DNA of 47,185 nt from NCBI RefSeq assembly GCF_031085155.1, contig NZ_JAVHUL010000023.1:1-47185 (forward strand), given 5' to 3'. The notes under the pieces were generated by a model that had not been told where the DNA came from, searched no databases, and worked only from the letters and a program-made list of their open reading frames with translations. Positions within the stretch are counted from its first letter, which is position 1. Each line of letters begins with the position of its first letter. The stretch comes from Mesonia profundi. GTDB lineage: Bacteria; Bacteroidota; Bacteroidia; Flavobacteriales; Flavobacteriaceae. Positions 8,636 through 17,039 of this stretch are shown one piece after another. The position numbers were made by a program, and so were the translations under genes.

Positions 8636-9232
8636 ATGAAAACCTCAAAACAACTCATTTACCTACTTCTTATTTTAGGTGTAAGCATTTTTGTAAACTG
8701 CAGCAGCGATGATGATACTTCGCCAAATAATAATGATAATGATTCCCAAGCTTATGATGTCACAGCAAATTTAGAGTTCTCTTCTGGAGAGCAGATGGAT
8801 TTTAAAGCAAATTCTGTTTTACCATTTGCAGATCTTTTTATTTATGATGAGAATACAGGACATCGTATTTTAACTTCGGGATATCAAACTACCCAAGACA
8901 GTCTTATTTATAGATTAGATATAAAAGGTATTTTTAAAGACGAACCGGGAACGTACGCGATGTACGAAAACAATGACAATTATCTAGAAGCACTTGGGTT
9001 TTATTTGCAATTTACTGTAGAGAGTGAAGATGGAGCTATAACTACAGATGATTTGTACCGGACGAAATACATTAGCGCAGAGTCGGGTAATTTTGAAATC
9101 ACCTCGGTTAGCGGTAATCGCTTAAAAGGTAATTTTTCTGCTGTTCTACCCTATGTTCCTTTAGAAGATGGGAATAACCTAAAAATCATGAATGGAAAAA
9201 TAGATATTGCTATTTCTAGGCTAAGTGAATAA
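8636..9232 (+). CDS. Hypothetical surface lipoprotein
   Basis: 198-residue lipoprotein of unknown function. The signal peptide ends at the lipobox VNC (Cys22) and is followed by SSDDDTSPNNNDND, an acidic, low-complexity tether of the type that sends lipoproteins to the surface in Bacteroidota. The mature part is beta-rich with no cysteine and no motif I recognise. The N-terminus closely resembles that of the broken lipoprotein upstream (MKT start, CSSDDD tether), though the mature domains do not look alike. A strong terminator follows at 9251, so the transcript ends here. Confidence 0.75.
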   Translation: MKTSKQLIYLLLILGVSIFVNCSSDDDTSPNNNDNDSQAYDVTANLEFSSGEQMDFKANSVLPFADLFIYDENTGHRILTSGYQTTQDSLIYRLDIKGIFKDEPGTYAMYENNDNYLEALGFYLQFTVESEDGAITTDDLYRTKYISAESGNFEITSVSGNRLKGNFSAVLPYVPLEDGNNLKIMNGKIDIAISRLSE

Positions 9233-9250
9233 AATAGAATGTATGCAAGA

Positions 9251-9288
9251 AACCCACCTATCAAAGGATTTTGATAGGTGGGTTTTTT
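9251..9288 (+). terminator. Rho-independent terminator after the lipoprotein gene
   Basis: A perfect 15-bp stem (9251-9265 with 9270-9284), loop GGAT, then a run of T. One of the strongest hairpins in the window. Confidence 0.93.
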
Positions 9289-9374
9289 AATTTAAATTTA
9301 AATTTTAATAGAAATGACAAGCTAGTGAGATTACATTTAAAAGTTTAAGTTCATTTTCACAAGATTAGTTAACC

Positions 9375-9796
9375 ATGCAGCTCAACGTAAAAGATACCGT
9401 AGATCAAGAGACTTATGACCAAGTCGTAAAGTTATTGATTGATTACAATATCAGTAAAACTAAAGCACATAAAAACGAAATCAATAAACCTATAGAAATC
9501 ATTGCCAGAGATAAGGCTAACCAAATTATTGTGGTCTTTATGGGCGTTCCATTTGGGGAACCTTAGAAATTAAAACCTTTGTGGTAAAACAGGAAAATAG
9601 AAACGAAGGCATTGGAAGACAATTAATGCTGGAAGCAGAAAAAGAAGCAAAAAAACGAAATTGTCGCTATTTAAGTTTAGACACGTTCTCTTTTCAATCG
9701 CCTTTATTTTATGAGAAACTCGGTTTTAAAAAGATAGGAACAGAAACTGATTTTCCCAAAGGCTATGAGAAATATTATTACCAAAAGAAAATCTAA
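9375..9796 (+). pseudogene. GNAT acetyltransferase gene with a single-base frameshift
   Basis: Two overlapping parts of one GNAT protein lie in different frames. The first frame starts at ATG 9375 and ends at TAG 9564. From about 9533 the next frame reads G-L-Y-G-R-S-I-W-G-T-L-E-I, the expected beta4-beta5 segment, and then NEGIGRQLM (acetyl-CoA loop) and SPLFYEKLGFKKIG to 9796. Adding one G after ATTATT at about 9531 would give N-Q-I-I-G-G-L-Y-G-R and a normal enzyme of about 140 residues. The family appears to be the small GNAT type with an FPKGYEK C-terminus. As written the gene is broken; a sequencing error is possible. Confidence 0.8.
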
Positions 9797-9823
9797 ATCA
9801 CTCCCAACTATAAAAAATTTGTC

Positions 9824-10356
9824 TTGCAAGAAGAAAAAATAATCTATACAACGCCTCCAGTTCGCATCAGTGTTTACGGGACTTTAATTCTTATTATCAT
9901 TGGAGCTTATTTTATTTACATTGTTAACTCCCTGATGCTGCAATTACTAATGGGCAGTATTTTTGTCTTCATCTTCATTTTTAGAACCCTTAAGAATTTT
10001 TACAAAAAAAAATTATAATCTCAGAAAACCATATTGAACTTATCAAAACAAGACTGGCAGGAAAAAAAGCATCTAAACGCTTCATGTTTTCAGAAATTGA
10101 ACGCATTAAATACAATAAAGGGGGCTACCGACAAGACAGCGCGATCTACTTAAAAACCAAAGAAAATTCAAATATAAAGGTTCCTGTTACAGAAAATTCA
10201 TTTCAGTTAGGACCCATTCTCAAGTTCCTAAATGATAAAGGCATTAAAATAAATTTGGTGCATTCAGATCATGAATTAAGATTATACCTTGACGGAAAAA
10301 TTAAAAGCTTCCCTATGTCAAGCAAAGCGGAAGTGGATACTAAAAACTTTCGTTAA
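9824..10356 (+). pseudogene. Two-TM membrane protein, frame broken at an A9 run
   Basis: The first frame (TTG start at 9824) encodes 64 residues with two membrane segments (about 15-32 and 37-53) and stops at 10016-10018. A run of nine A (10004-10012) lies just before the stop. Reading as if the run had ten A continues as K-K-K-I-I-I-S-E-N-H-I-E-L-I-K and on to 10356 with no further break, giving about 177 residues. The C-terminal part looks like a small soluble beta domain after the membrane hairpin, similar in layout to bacterial PH-like membrane proteins, but I cannot assign it. It may be a pseudogene, a slippage-expressed gene or a base-calling error. Confidence 0.6.
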
Positions 10357-10554
10357 TATAAGTTCTAAGATTTATATCACTATTCTTAACCAATAACGTC
10401 CTAAACATTTTTAAGAATATTAAAAGATTAATTCTGTTCTAAATTTAATTAGGACAATACTGATTCTTAACCTCTTTAATAATTACTCCCAAGCAATAAA
10501 AGTAACAAAACAGAAAGTTGTCCGTCATAAAGTAAAACCACCAAACGCAACTTT

Positions 10555-11289
10555 ATGTCTTTATGGACTCCCCTTATTTGGTTAGCGATCATTTTACCCT
10601 TACTCATCGCTGCTCAAATTTTCTCGAAAGAAACCCACCCCAAATACCTTTTTCTTTTTGGCGCCTATTTTCTCTTTGATGCTTATACCCGTATTTTAGG
10701 TTTTGAATTGATTCCTCTAGATTTTCTACATCTAAACCTAAACTGGAGTGGAACGCTGCTAAGTTTTGTGGTCGCTCTCCTCATCATTTTATCGCAAACC
10801 AAAAACATACGACGCGAAATGGGGTTTACCACCCAACTAAATACCAAAACCCTTAAACTGGGAATTTTAATTTTCTTGGGCTTCCTCGTTTTCGATTTTA
10901 TCTTTAAAATGATCGTATTTCCTAAAGGAAATGAATTTGATATGGAGCAATTAATGTTTCAAGCGAGCATGCCGGGATTGTCTGAAGAAATCGTTTTTCG
11001 CGGCATCCATCTTTGGCTTTTAAGCAAAGCCTTTGTTCCCACAAAGAAAATTAAAGGCATTGCATTTGGCTGGGGGTTTATCATCGTCACCTTTCTTTTT
11101 GCGATGATTCACGGCGTGGTCCTCACAGAGGCAATGGAGTTTAAAGTAGATATCATCACCATTCTTTACCTCACTCTAATCACCTCACTAAGTATAGGAA
11201 TTTTAAGAAAATTTACTGGTAACCTCATCCTCCCAACACTGGGACATAACCTCGTGAATGTGATGAATTTATTTATTCGAAGCTTATAA
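10555..11289 (+). CDS. CPBP family intramembrane glutamic endopeptidase (CAAX-like)
   Basis: Membrane protease of 244 residues with about seven to eight hydrophobic segments. It carries the family motifs EEIVFRG (Glu144, Glu145, Arg149), the FAMIHG histidine (His186) and GHNLVN (His231, Asn232), which form the active site in Rce1/CPBP enzymes. Substrates are unknown; homologues process prenylated proteins in eukaryotes and bacteriocins or unknown targets in bacteria. It is a single gene; the 198-bp gap upstream shows no clear promoter box. It is the only intact gene between the frameshifted genes of this region. Confidence 0.88.
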   Translation: MSLWTPLIWLAIILPLLIAAQIFSKETHPKYLFLFGAYFLFDAYTRILGFELIPLDFLHLNLNWSGTLLSFVVALLIILSQTKNIRREMGFTTQLNTKTLKLGILIFLGFLVFDFIFKMIVFPKGNEFDMEQLMFQASMPGLSEEIVFRGIHLWLLSKAFVPTKKIKGIAFGWGFIIVTFLFAMIHGVVLTEAMEFKVDIITILYLTLITSLSIGILRKFTGNLILPTLGHNLVNVMNLFIRSL

Positions 11290-11300
11290 AAAGCTAGTTT

Positions 11301-11531
11301 TATGCGGTGGATTGTATTTTCCTTATCGGATTTGATTTCGTTTTTTTACTCTTGATAGTTTTCTTGTTAGTATATTACACAGGAAGTATGAAATTGTATT
11401 AACTTTCTTTAGTTTAAAGTGAACAAAAAAAGTTAGAAGACTGGGCTAAACTGACTAGAAAATACGTTCCAGACAATTCTCAGCTTTTACGATATATCAA
11501 TATATTCGAGAAAGAATGGGATAAAAAATAA
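11301..11531 (+). pseudogene. Possible remnant of a small membrane protein gene
   Basis: In one frame a hydrophobic segment (FVFLLLIVFLLVYYTG) is read up to a stop at 11400. A second stop comes at 11415, then an open charged tail (EQKKLEDWAKLTRKY, then further to a stop at 11529-11531). No start codon gives the whole piece. The tail looks like real protein sequence, so this may be a decayed gene of about 75 codons, but short open frames can arise by chance. Confidence 0.3.
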
Positions 11532-11534
11532 ATC

Positions 11535-12097
11535 ATGAAAAGCTCTAAAGAGACTTCTTTATTAACCCATTTGCGTGAGATGAATACCCTTCGACCAAAC
11601 AGAGTGTTTTCACCAACCGACTTCTAAACGAACCCGAATTAATCCTGAAAGTTATCGCGATTGCAAAAAATGAAAGCGAAGAAGTTTCAGGGAAAGCCTC
11701 TAGGGCTTTAGAGTTGGTTTGCATTCAAGATTTGCAGCTTATTTTCGCGCATATCGAATCTATTTTTCAAATCATTAAAAGAAATAGACGAGACGATGTG
11801 ATTCGTCCTATGGCTAAAGTTTTAGAACTATGGGTACTAAATTATTTCAGTAAAACCCCAAAAATTAAGCTTCAGGAAGACCAAAAAGAAAAAATTACCT
11901 CCATTTGTTTTGACTGGATGATTACGCCGCAAAAAGTAGCTTCTCAAGCCTATAGTCTGCAAACACTCTACTTATTAGGGAAAGAAATACCTTGGATTCA
12001 TCCAGAATTAAAAATCATCCTAGAGCAAAACTACCCTCAAGCTTCATCAGGATACCAAGCAAGAAGCAGAAAAATTCTTAGCAAGATTACAATTTAA
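11535..12097 (+). pseudogene. purB-linked HEAT-like protein gene with a single-base frameshift
   Basis: The frame from ATG 11535 reads M-K-S-S-K-E-T ... L-R-E-M-N-T-L-R-P-N-R-V-F and then stops at 11625. The next frame reads on as F-T-N-R-L-L-N-E-P-E-L and stays open to 12097. One extra T in the T4 run at 11607-11610 joins them into a protein of about 187 residues. The helical sequence (SGKASRALELVC, VIRPMAKVLEL, ILEQNYPQASSGYQARSRKIL) matches a protein commonly found next to purB in flavobacteria and often mislabelled adenylosuccinate lyase. Its function is unknown and HEAT-like repeats are my reading. It overlaps the convergent EamA gene by 11 bp. Confidence 0.7.
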
Positions 12098-12989
12098 CAA
12101 GCCTTCTCTTTCCTCTCTTAGACTTCAGCAATTGAGGAATGGGAGTCGAAATAAAGGTAAACCCTATTCCGGTTAATAAGATCAATCCACCCACCAGCAT
12201 TTGTAGGGTTATGGGTTCCGATAAGAAATACCAAGCCAAAATAGTAGTTAGTAAAGCTTGTCCCAAGAGAGATAAACTCACGCGAGTGGCACGCATTTTA
12301 CTAATGGCAAAATTAAGCGCAAACCAAGCGAACAACTGACACACCAAAGCCTGAATAAATAAGACCAACCAAGCGGTATTACTAAAGCCGTAGAAGGCTT
12401 CTCCTGCAACCCAATTTAATACCCCCAAGAAAATGGTAGAAGCAAATAGGTTAATCAGCATAAAAGTGGGAACGTTGATTTTATCCAACACGCCTTTTGA
12501 GGTTAGAAAATACCAAGAGTAGAAAATCCCCGATAAAATTCCGAAAAGGAAAGCCCTATCAAATTTCATTTCCAAAAAGAACTGAAATCCAACAATAGTC
12601 ACCATTCCCAATAAAGCCACTAAAGTTCCTATCCAAAAGTTGAGTTTAGGTTTATCGGCGAGTACAAAAAAGGCTCCTACGCCAACCCAAATGGGTGATA
12701 AGTTGGTAAGCAGTGTGGCTTGGGTGGCACTAGATTCTTGGATGGCGATATTCCAAACGGCTACATCGGCACCAAATAAAACCCCACATAAGGCAGAGAG
12801 TAAAGCTATCTTTAGCGTGGGTTTTTGCCATTGCTTGGTTAAAAACACCACAGGCAATAAAAGAACAAAAGCAATCGCCATCCTATAAAATGCCGATATA
12901 AGTCCAGAGGTTAAACCTAATTTTACCAAAATGGGGAAAATAGAAATACTCACAATCCCCGCCACTAATGCAATTCTCGCTTTATTCAT
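12087..12989 (-). CDS. EamA/DMT superfamily transporter
   Basis: Inner-membrane transporter of 300 residues with about ten hydrophobic segments in two EamA repeats, as in RhaT and YdcZ-like drug/metabolite exporters. Typical points include the SALCGVLFGADVAVWNIAI segment after TM3 and GALLLTGIGF-like end of the second repeat. The substrate cannot be read from sequence; relatives export amino acids or sugars. The start at 12989 (MNKARIALVAG) is preferred to a start seven codons upstream because TM1 begins at once and the extra residues have no support. It is convergent with the frameshifted purB-linked gene and divergent from purB. Confidence 0.86.
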   Translation of the reverse strand: MNKARIALVAGIVSISIFPILVKLGLTSGLISAFYRMAIAFVLLLPVVFLTKQWQKPTLKIALLSALCGVLFGADVAVWNIAIQESSATQATLLTNLSPIWVGVGAFFVLADKPKLNFWIGTLVALLGMVTIVGFQFFLEMKFDRAFLFGILSGIFYSWYFLTSKGVLDKINVPTFMLINLFASTIFLGVLNWVAGEAFYGFSNTAWLVLFIQALVCQLFAWFALNFAISKMRATRVSLSLLGQALLTTILAWYFLSEPITLQMLVGGLILLTGIGFTFISTPIPQLLKSKRGKRRLVKL

Positions 12990-13117
12990 CGCTCTAAAAA
13001 TAATCGGCAAAATTAATCCATATTCATAATATGGACCTTGTTTTACCTAAACTTTAACGTATTAAAAAATGATTTTAATTTATCAAATGAAGATTTTACG
13101 CTCACCTAAAAAGGAGC

Positions 13118-13125
13118 TATATTTG
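13118..13125 (+). promoter_or_regulatory. purB promoter -7 box TATATTTG
   Basis: Exact TAnnTTTG match 22 bp before the purB ATG. A TTA rather than TTG lies at the -33 position. Confidence 0.65.
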
Positions 13126-13147
13126 TCTGCTTAAAACACACACAACC

Positions 13148-14485
13148 ATGCATACGTTACAAGCTATTTCCCCTATTGATGGTAGATATCATTCTAAAAC
13201 CGAAAAACTATCCGCTTTCTTTAGTGAAGAAGCCTTAATCAAGTACCGCGTAAAAGTAGAAATTGAGTATTTTATTGCACTTTGCAACTTGCCTTTACCT
13301 CAACTAAAAACGATGGATGCTGACTTATATCCTAAGCTTAGGAAAATTTATGAAGATTTTTCTAGTATTGATGCGCAGGCGGTAAAAGAGATTGAGAAAG
13401 TAACCAACCACGATGTAAAAGCCGTGGAGTATTTTATAAAAGAAAAGTTTGATGCTTTAGGTTTACAAGCGCACAAAGAATTTATCCACTTCGGATTGAC
13501 CTCACAAGACATCAACAATACGTCTGTTCCGCTTACGCTGAAAGATGCCTTAGTAGAAGTGTACCATCCTTTATTGGAAGAAGTATTACAAAAGCTAAAA
13601 GCGATGGCCAAGGATTGGGCTCATATCCCACTTTTGGCAAGAACTCACGGGCAACCTGCCTCTCCTACCCGATTAGGAAAAGAGATTGAGGTTTTTGTGG
13701 TGCGTTTAGAAGAGCAGATCAAAAGCTTAAAAGAAGTTCCTGCGGCGGCCAAATTTGGCGGTGCAACAGGAAATTTTAACGCTCATAAAGTCGCTTATCC
13801 TAATCAAGATTGGAAGTCTTTTGGAAATCATTTTGTAGAGCAAATCTTGGGAATGAAGCATTCTTTCCCTACCACACAAGTGGAGCATTACGATTTTATG
13901 GCGGCTACTTTTGATGCTTTAAAACGCATCAACACCATTCTTATTGATTTAGATCGTGACGTTTGGACCTACGTTTCTATGGATTATTTTAAGCAAAAAA
14001 TTAAGGAAGGAGAAGTAGGTTCTTCGGCCATGCCACATAAAGTCAACCCAATCGATTTTGAAAACAGCGAAGGAAACTTAGGAATTGCCAATGCTTTATT
14101 TGAGCATTTATCGGCAAAACTTCCCATTAGCCGTTTGCAAAGAGATTTAACCGATAGTACCGTATTAAGAAATATTGGCGTTCCTATTGGTCATACCATG
14201 ATTGCTTTGGCTTCTACCTTAAAAGGTTTACATAAGCTGCTGCTGAATGAAAGTAAACTCAACGAGGATTTAGAAAACAATTGGGCCGTCGTAGCAGAAG
14301 CGATTCAGACCATTTTGAGAAGAGAAGCTTATCCCAATCCTTACGAAGCTTTAAAAGGACTCACACGTACCAACGAAAAAATTAACGCCAAGAGTATAGC
14401 CGATTTTATTGAAACCTTAGAGGTTTCGGAAGAAATTAAAGCTGAATTAAAAGCGATCACACCTCAAAATTATACGGGAATTTAA
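13148..14485 (+). CDS. purB: Adenylosuccinate lyase
   Basis: Cytosolic purine enzyme that releases fumarate from SAICAR and from adenylosuccinate. The 445-residue protein belongs to the fumarase/aspartase superfamily. It has THGQPASPT (166-174, His167 general acid) and the signature loop GSSAMPHKVNP (291-301) with the catalytic serine. The length equals that of the E. coli-type PurB, distinct from the shorter Bacillus type. It has its own promoter box and ends before a bidirectional terminator shared with the GlmU-type gene. The frameshifted gene at 11535-12097 belongs to a family normally kept beside purB. Confidence 0.96.
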   Translation: MHTLQAISPIDGRYHSKTEKLSAFFSEEALIKYRVKVEIEYFIALCNLPLPQLKTMDADLYPKLRKIYEDFSSIDAQAVKEIEKVTNHDVKAVEYFIKEKFDALGLQAHKEFIHFGLTSQDINNTSVPLTLKDALVEVYHPLLEEVLQKLKAMAKDWAHIPLLARTHGQPASPTRLGKEIEVFVVRLEEQIKSLKEVPAAAKFGGATGNFNAHKVAYPNQDWKSFGNHFVEQILGMKHSFPTTQVEHYDFMAATFDALKRINTILIDLDRDVWTYVSMDYFKQKIKEGEVGSSAMPHKVNPIDFENSEGNLGIANALFEHLSAKLPISRLQRDLTDSTVLRNIGVPIGHTMIALASTLKGLHKLLLNESKLNEDLENNWAVVAEAIQTILRREAYPNPYEALKGLTRTNEKINAKSIADFIETLEVSEEIKAELKAITPQNYTGI

Positions 14486-14580
14486 TATTTCTAATTGAAA
14501 CCAATCTCTCTTAAAAAAAACACTTTACAGAAAATAGATAAGGATAGGGAGAGTTTAATTTATTTCTAAACAAAAAACCA

Positions 14581-14598
14581 CCCTTCTTTCTAGAAGGG
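14581..14598 (-). terminator. Second hairpin, candidate minus-strand terminator
   Basis: Perfect 7-bp stem CCCTTCT/AGAAGGG with loop TTCT. On the minus strand it is followed by TGG and a run of T. It may back up the main terminator for the GlmU-type gene. Confidence 0.5.
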
Positions 14599-14614
14599 AA
14601 AAAAGGAAAACATA

Positions 14615-14654
14615 AAAAAAGTCCAAGTTCGACAGATCGAGCTTGGACTTTTTT
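14615..14654. terminator. Bidirectional terminator between purB and the GlmU-type gene
   Basis: An 18-bp stem (14615-14632 with 14637-14654) with one G-T pair and loop CAGA, flanked by A6 and T6, so it can stop transcripts from both sides. Confidence 0.9.
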
Positions 14655-14675
14655 AACTGTATTTTTTGCTGAGCT

Positions 14676-15848
14676 CTATTCTCTTCTAAATTTTTTAGTT
14701 TCTTCAAAAACGTGCTCCAAGATGGCTTTATCTTCTTCCGTAAAGTCAATTTTACGGCGTTGCATTACTTTTTCGGCAACTTCAAAAGCTTTGTTGGTTT
14801 TGTAGGTGGTAGTTCCATTACTTCCACCCCAGCTGAAACTCGGGATAAAATTACGAGGAAAACCTGCCCCAAAAATATTAGCACTTACGCCCACCACGGT
14901 TCCGGTATTAAACATGGTATTGATTCCGCATTTAGAATGATCTCCCATCATAAGGCCGCAAAACTGAAGTCCGGTGGGTGCGAAACGCTCGGTTTCATAA
15001 TCCCATAAACGCACCTCAGCATAGTTATTTTTTAAATTGGAGTTGTTGGTATCTGCACCCAGATTACACCATTCTCCCAAGACCGAATTTCCTAAAAAGC
15101 CATCGTGTCCCTTATTAGAATACCCCATAATCATAGAATTGCTCACTTCTCCCCCCACTTTACAATGAGGTCCCACGGTGGTGGCTCCGTAAATTTTAGT
15201 ACCCATTTTTAGCGTGCCGTGATCACAAAGTGCAAAAGGTCCCCTAACGTGGCAGCCTTCCATCACTTCGGCGTCTTTTCCTATGTAAATAGGTCCGCTA
15301 GAAGCGTTTAAGGAAGCCATGGTTAACTTCGCGCCTTCTTCTATAAAAATTTGCTCTTGATTCACGCAAAAAACGCCTTCGGGAATTTTGGCAGAAGTCC
15401 GGTCTTTGGTAAGTAAGTCAAAATCGGCTTGAATCGCTTGGTCATTTTTAGCGAAAATATCCCAAGAATGAGCAATCATCAAGGGCTCTTCTTGAAGTTT
15501 AATTTCCTGAAAAGCATCTAAATCTATTTCCTCTTCTTCTTTTGTTCTAAAAGCGATGTAGGTATCTTCAAAGGTTAAAACTTGATGTTCTTTTAAGTTT
15601 TTTATTTGCTCTACTAAGCTTTCTGACGGGCAAACAGCCGCATTAATCATGGTATTATGTTCCATCTCCACCATAGGCCAACGTTCAGCCAAATAATCTT
15701 CGGTAATCGTGGTTGTGGTGGTTTCCAAGAACTTTTCCCATTTTTCGCGTATAGTTAAAATCCCGAAACGTAAATCGGCTACGGGTTTGGTATAGGTAAA
15801 AGGGAGCAATTGGTTTCTTACTGCGCCATCAAATAATATATAATTCAT
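14676..15848 (-). CDS. Alternative bacterial GlmU: UDP-GlcNAc diphosphorylase/GlcN-1-P N-acetyltransferase
   Basis: Predicted to make UDP-N-acetylglucosamine for cell wall and LPS. The 390-residue protein starts with NYILFDGAVRNQLLPFTYTKPVADLRFGI, the hallmark of the Bacteroidota alternative GlmU group (TIGR03991-type), and lacks the usual GxGTRM nucleotidyltransferase loop of normal GlmU. The C-terminal half is a left-handed beta-helix of hexapeptide repeats (about 170-360, for example IYIGKDAEVMEG and GATTVGPHCKVGG), the acetyltransferase fold. The ATG at 15848 is chosen over an in-frame TTG six bases upstream. A minus-strand TACCTTTG box lies at 15868-15875. Confidence 0.85.
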   Translation of the reverse strand: MNYILFDGAVRNQLLPFTYTKPVADLRFGILTIREKWEKFLETTTTTITEDYLAERWPMVEMEHNTMINAAVCPSESLVEQIKNLKEHQVLTFEDTYIAFRTKEEEEIDLDAFQEIKLQEEPLMIAHSWDIFAKNDQAIQADFDLLTKDRTSAKIPEGVFCVNQEQIFIEEGAKLTMASLNASSGPIYIGKDAEVMEGCHVRGPFALCDHGTLKMGTKIYGATTVGPHCKVGGEVSNSMIMGYSNKGHDGFLGNSVLGEWCNLGADTNNSNLKNNYAEVRLWDYETERFAPTGLQFCGLMMGDHSKCGINTMFNTGTVVGVSANIFGAGFPRNFIPSFSWGGSNGTTTYKTNKAFEVAEKVMQRRKIDFTEEDKAILEHVFEETKKFRRE

Positions 15849-16220
15849 CGTCAACTTAGTTTTAAAACAAAGGTAAGGAAGTTTTTAGTAGCTGCTTTTT
15901 TGAAGATGCATTTTTATTTTTGCTGGTAACTCTCCCTGAATAGCCTTCAACAGATAACTCTAAGCCGAAGTAAACACCACGAATCTCTTCCGCAAAGAGA
16001 AAATTCCGCGAAAGCGAAAAAATAAAAGTGTCAACCGCAACATGAATTTAAAAGCTAAAACAGATTAATATGACCGCAAAACACTTCCGTAAAGGAAAAA
16101 TTAAGCATAAAACTTACCTAGCGAAAATTAAAAATGACCTACCTCATATTCTACTTCTTTTTGTTTTTGATGTTGACTGACTTATTTACTACTTTTACGA
16201 TAACTTAAAATAGAAAAAGC
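15849..16220. other. Divergent intergenic region before panB
   Basis: 372 bp without a supported gene. It holds the GlmU-type promoter box (15868-15875), three short related motifs (TTCCGC near 15989, TTCCGCGAAAGCG at 16004-16016, TTCCGT near 16087) and a panB promoter candidate: TACTTTTA at 16190-16197 with TTG at 16167-16169, spacer 20. Confidence 0.55.
15868..15875 (-). promoter_or_regulatory. GlmU-type gene promoter -7 box TACCTTTG
   Basis: Exact TAnnTTTG on the minus strand, 19 bp before the ATG at 15848. Confidence 0.65.
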
Positions 16221-17039
16221 ATGTCTGTTGCAAAAAAAGAATATAAAAGAGTAACGGTAAAGTCTTTGGTAGATATGAAGGCCAACGGAGAGAAAATCTC
16301 TATGCTTACCGCTTATGATTATACCATGGCAAAAATTGTAGATGGCGCCGGGATTGATGTTATTTTAGTAGGAGATTCTGCTTCTAACGTCATGGCGGGT
16401 CACGAAACGACCTTGCCCATTACCTTAGATCAAATGATTTACCACGCCTCTTCTGTGGTTCGCGCTATCGACAGGTCGCTTGTTGTGGTAGATTTGCCTT
16501 TTGGAAGTTACCAGAGTGATCCTAAAGAAGCCTTGCGTTCTGCCATTAGAATTATGAAGGAAAGCGGCGGGCACGCGGTAAAACTGGAAGGAGGGAAAGA
16601 AGTGAAAGAATCTATCAAGCGTATTTTAAATGCTGGGATTCCTGTAATGGGACATTTAGGGCTTACTCCGCAATCTATTTATAAGTTTGGGACGTATACC
16701 GTGAGAGCTAAAGAGGAAGAAGAAGCTGAAAAATTAAAGGAAGATGCTAAACTCCTAGAGAGAATTGGATGTTTTTCTATCGTTTTAGAAAAAGTACCCG
16801 CCAAATTAGCGCAAGAAGTAGCCGAAAGTGTTTCTATTCCCGTTATCGGAATTGGTGCTGGTGGTGGTGTAGACGGACAAGTATTGGTCGTGCACGATAT
16901 GATTGGAATGACACACGAATTTAATCCTCGGTTTTTACGTCGATACCTCGATTTATATAGCGAGATGACCGCTGCTTTTCAGGAGTATAATAAAGATGTA
17001 AAATCTTCAGATTTCCCTAATGAAAAAGAACAATATTAA
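16221..17039 (+). CDS. panB: 3-methyl-2-oxobutanoate hydroxymethyltransferase
   Basis: First enzyme of the pantothenate branch: it transfers a hydroxymethyl group from methylene-THF to alpha-ketoisovalerate to give ketopantoate. The 272-residue protein has [18 protein letters not shown] (51-68, Asp52 a magnesium ligand), DLPFGSY (91-97, Asp91) and KLEGG (121-125, Glu123), then [15 protein letters not shown] in the TIM barrel. The length is normal. The stop overlaps the start of the SdpI-family gene by one base (TAATG), which suggests translational coupling, and rluA-type follows: a three-gene operon. Confidence 0.95.
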   Translation: MSVAKKEYKRVTVKSLVDMKANGEKISMLTAYDYTMAKIVDGAGIDVILVGDSASNVMAGHETTLPITLDQMIYHASSVVRAIDRSLVVVDLPFGSYQSDPKEALRSAIRIMKESGGHAVKLEGGKEVKESIKRILNAGIPVMGHLGLTPQSIYKFGTYTVRAKEEEEAEKLKEDAKLLERIGCFSIVLEKVPAKLAQEVAESVSIPVIGIGAGGGVDGQVLVVHDMIGMTHEFNPRFLRRYLDLYSEMTAAFQEYNKDVKSSDFPNEKEQY

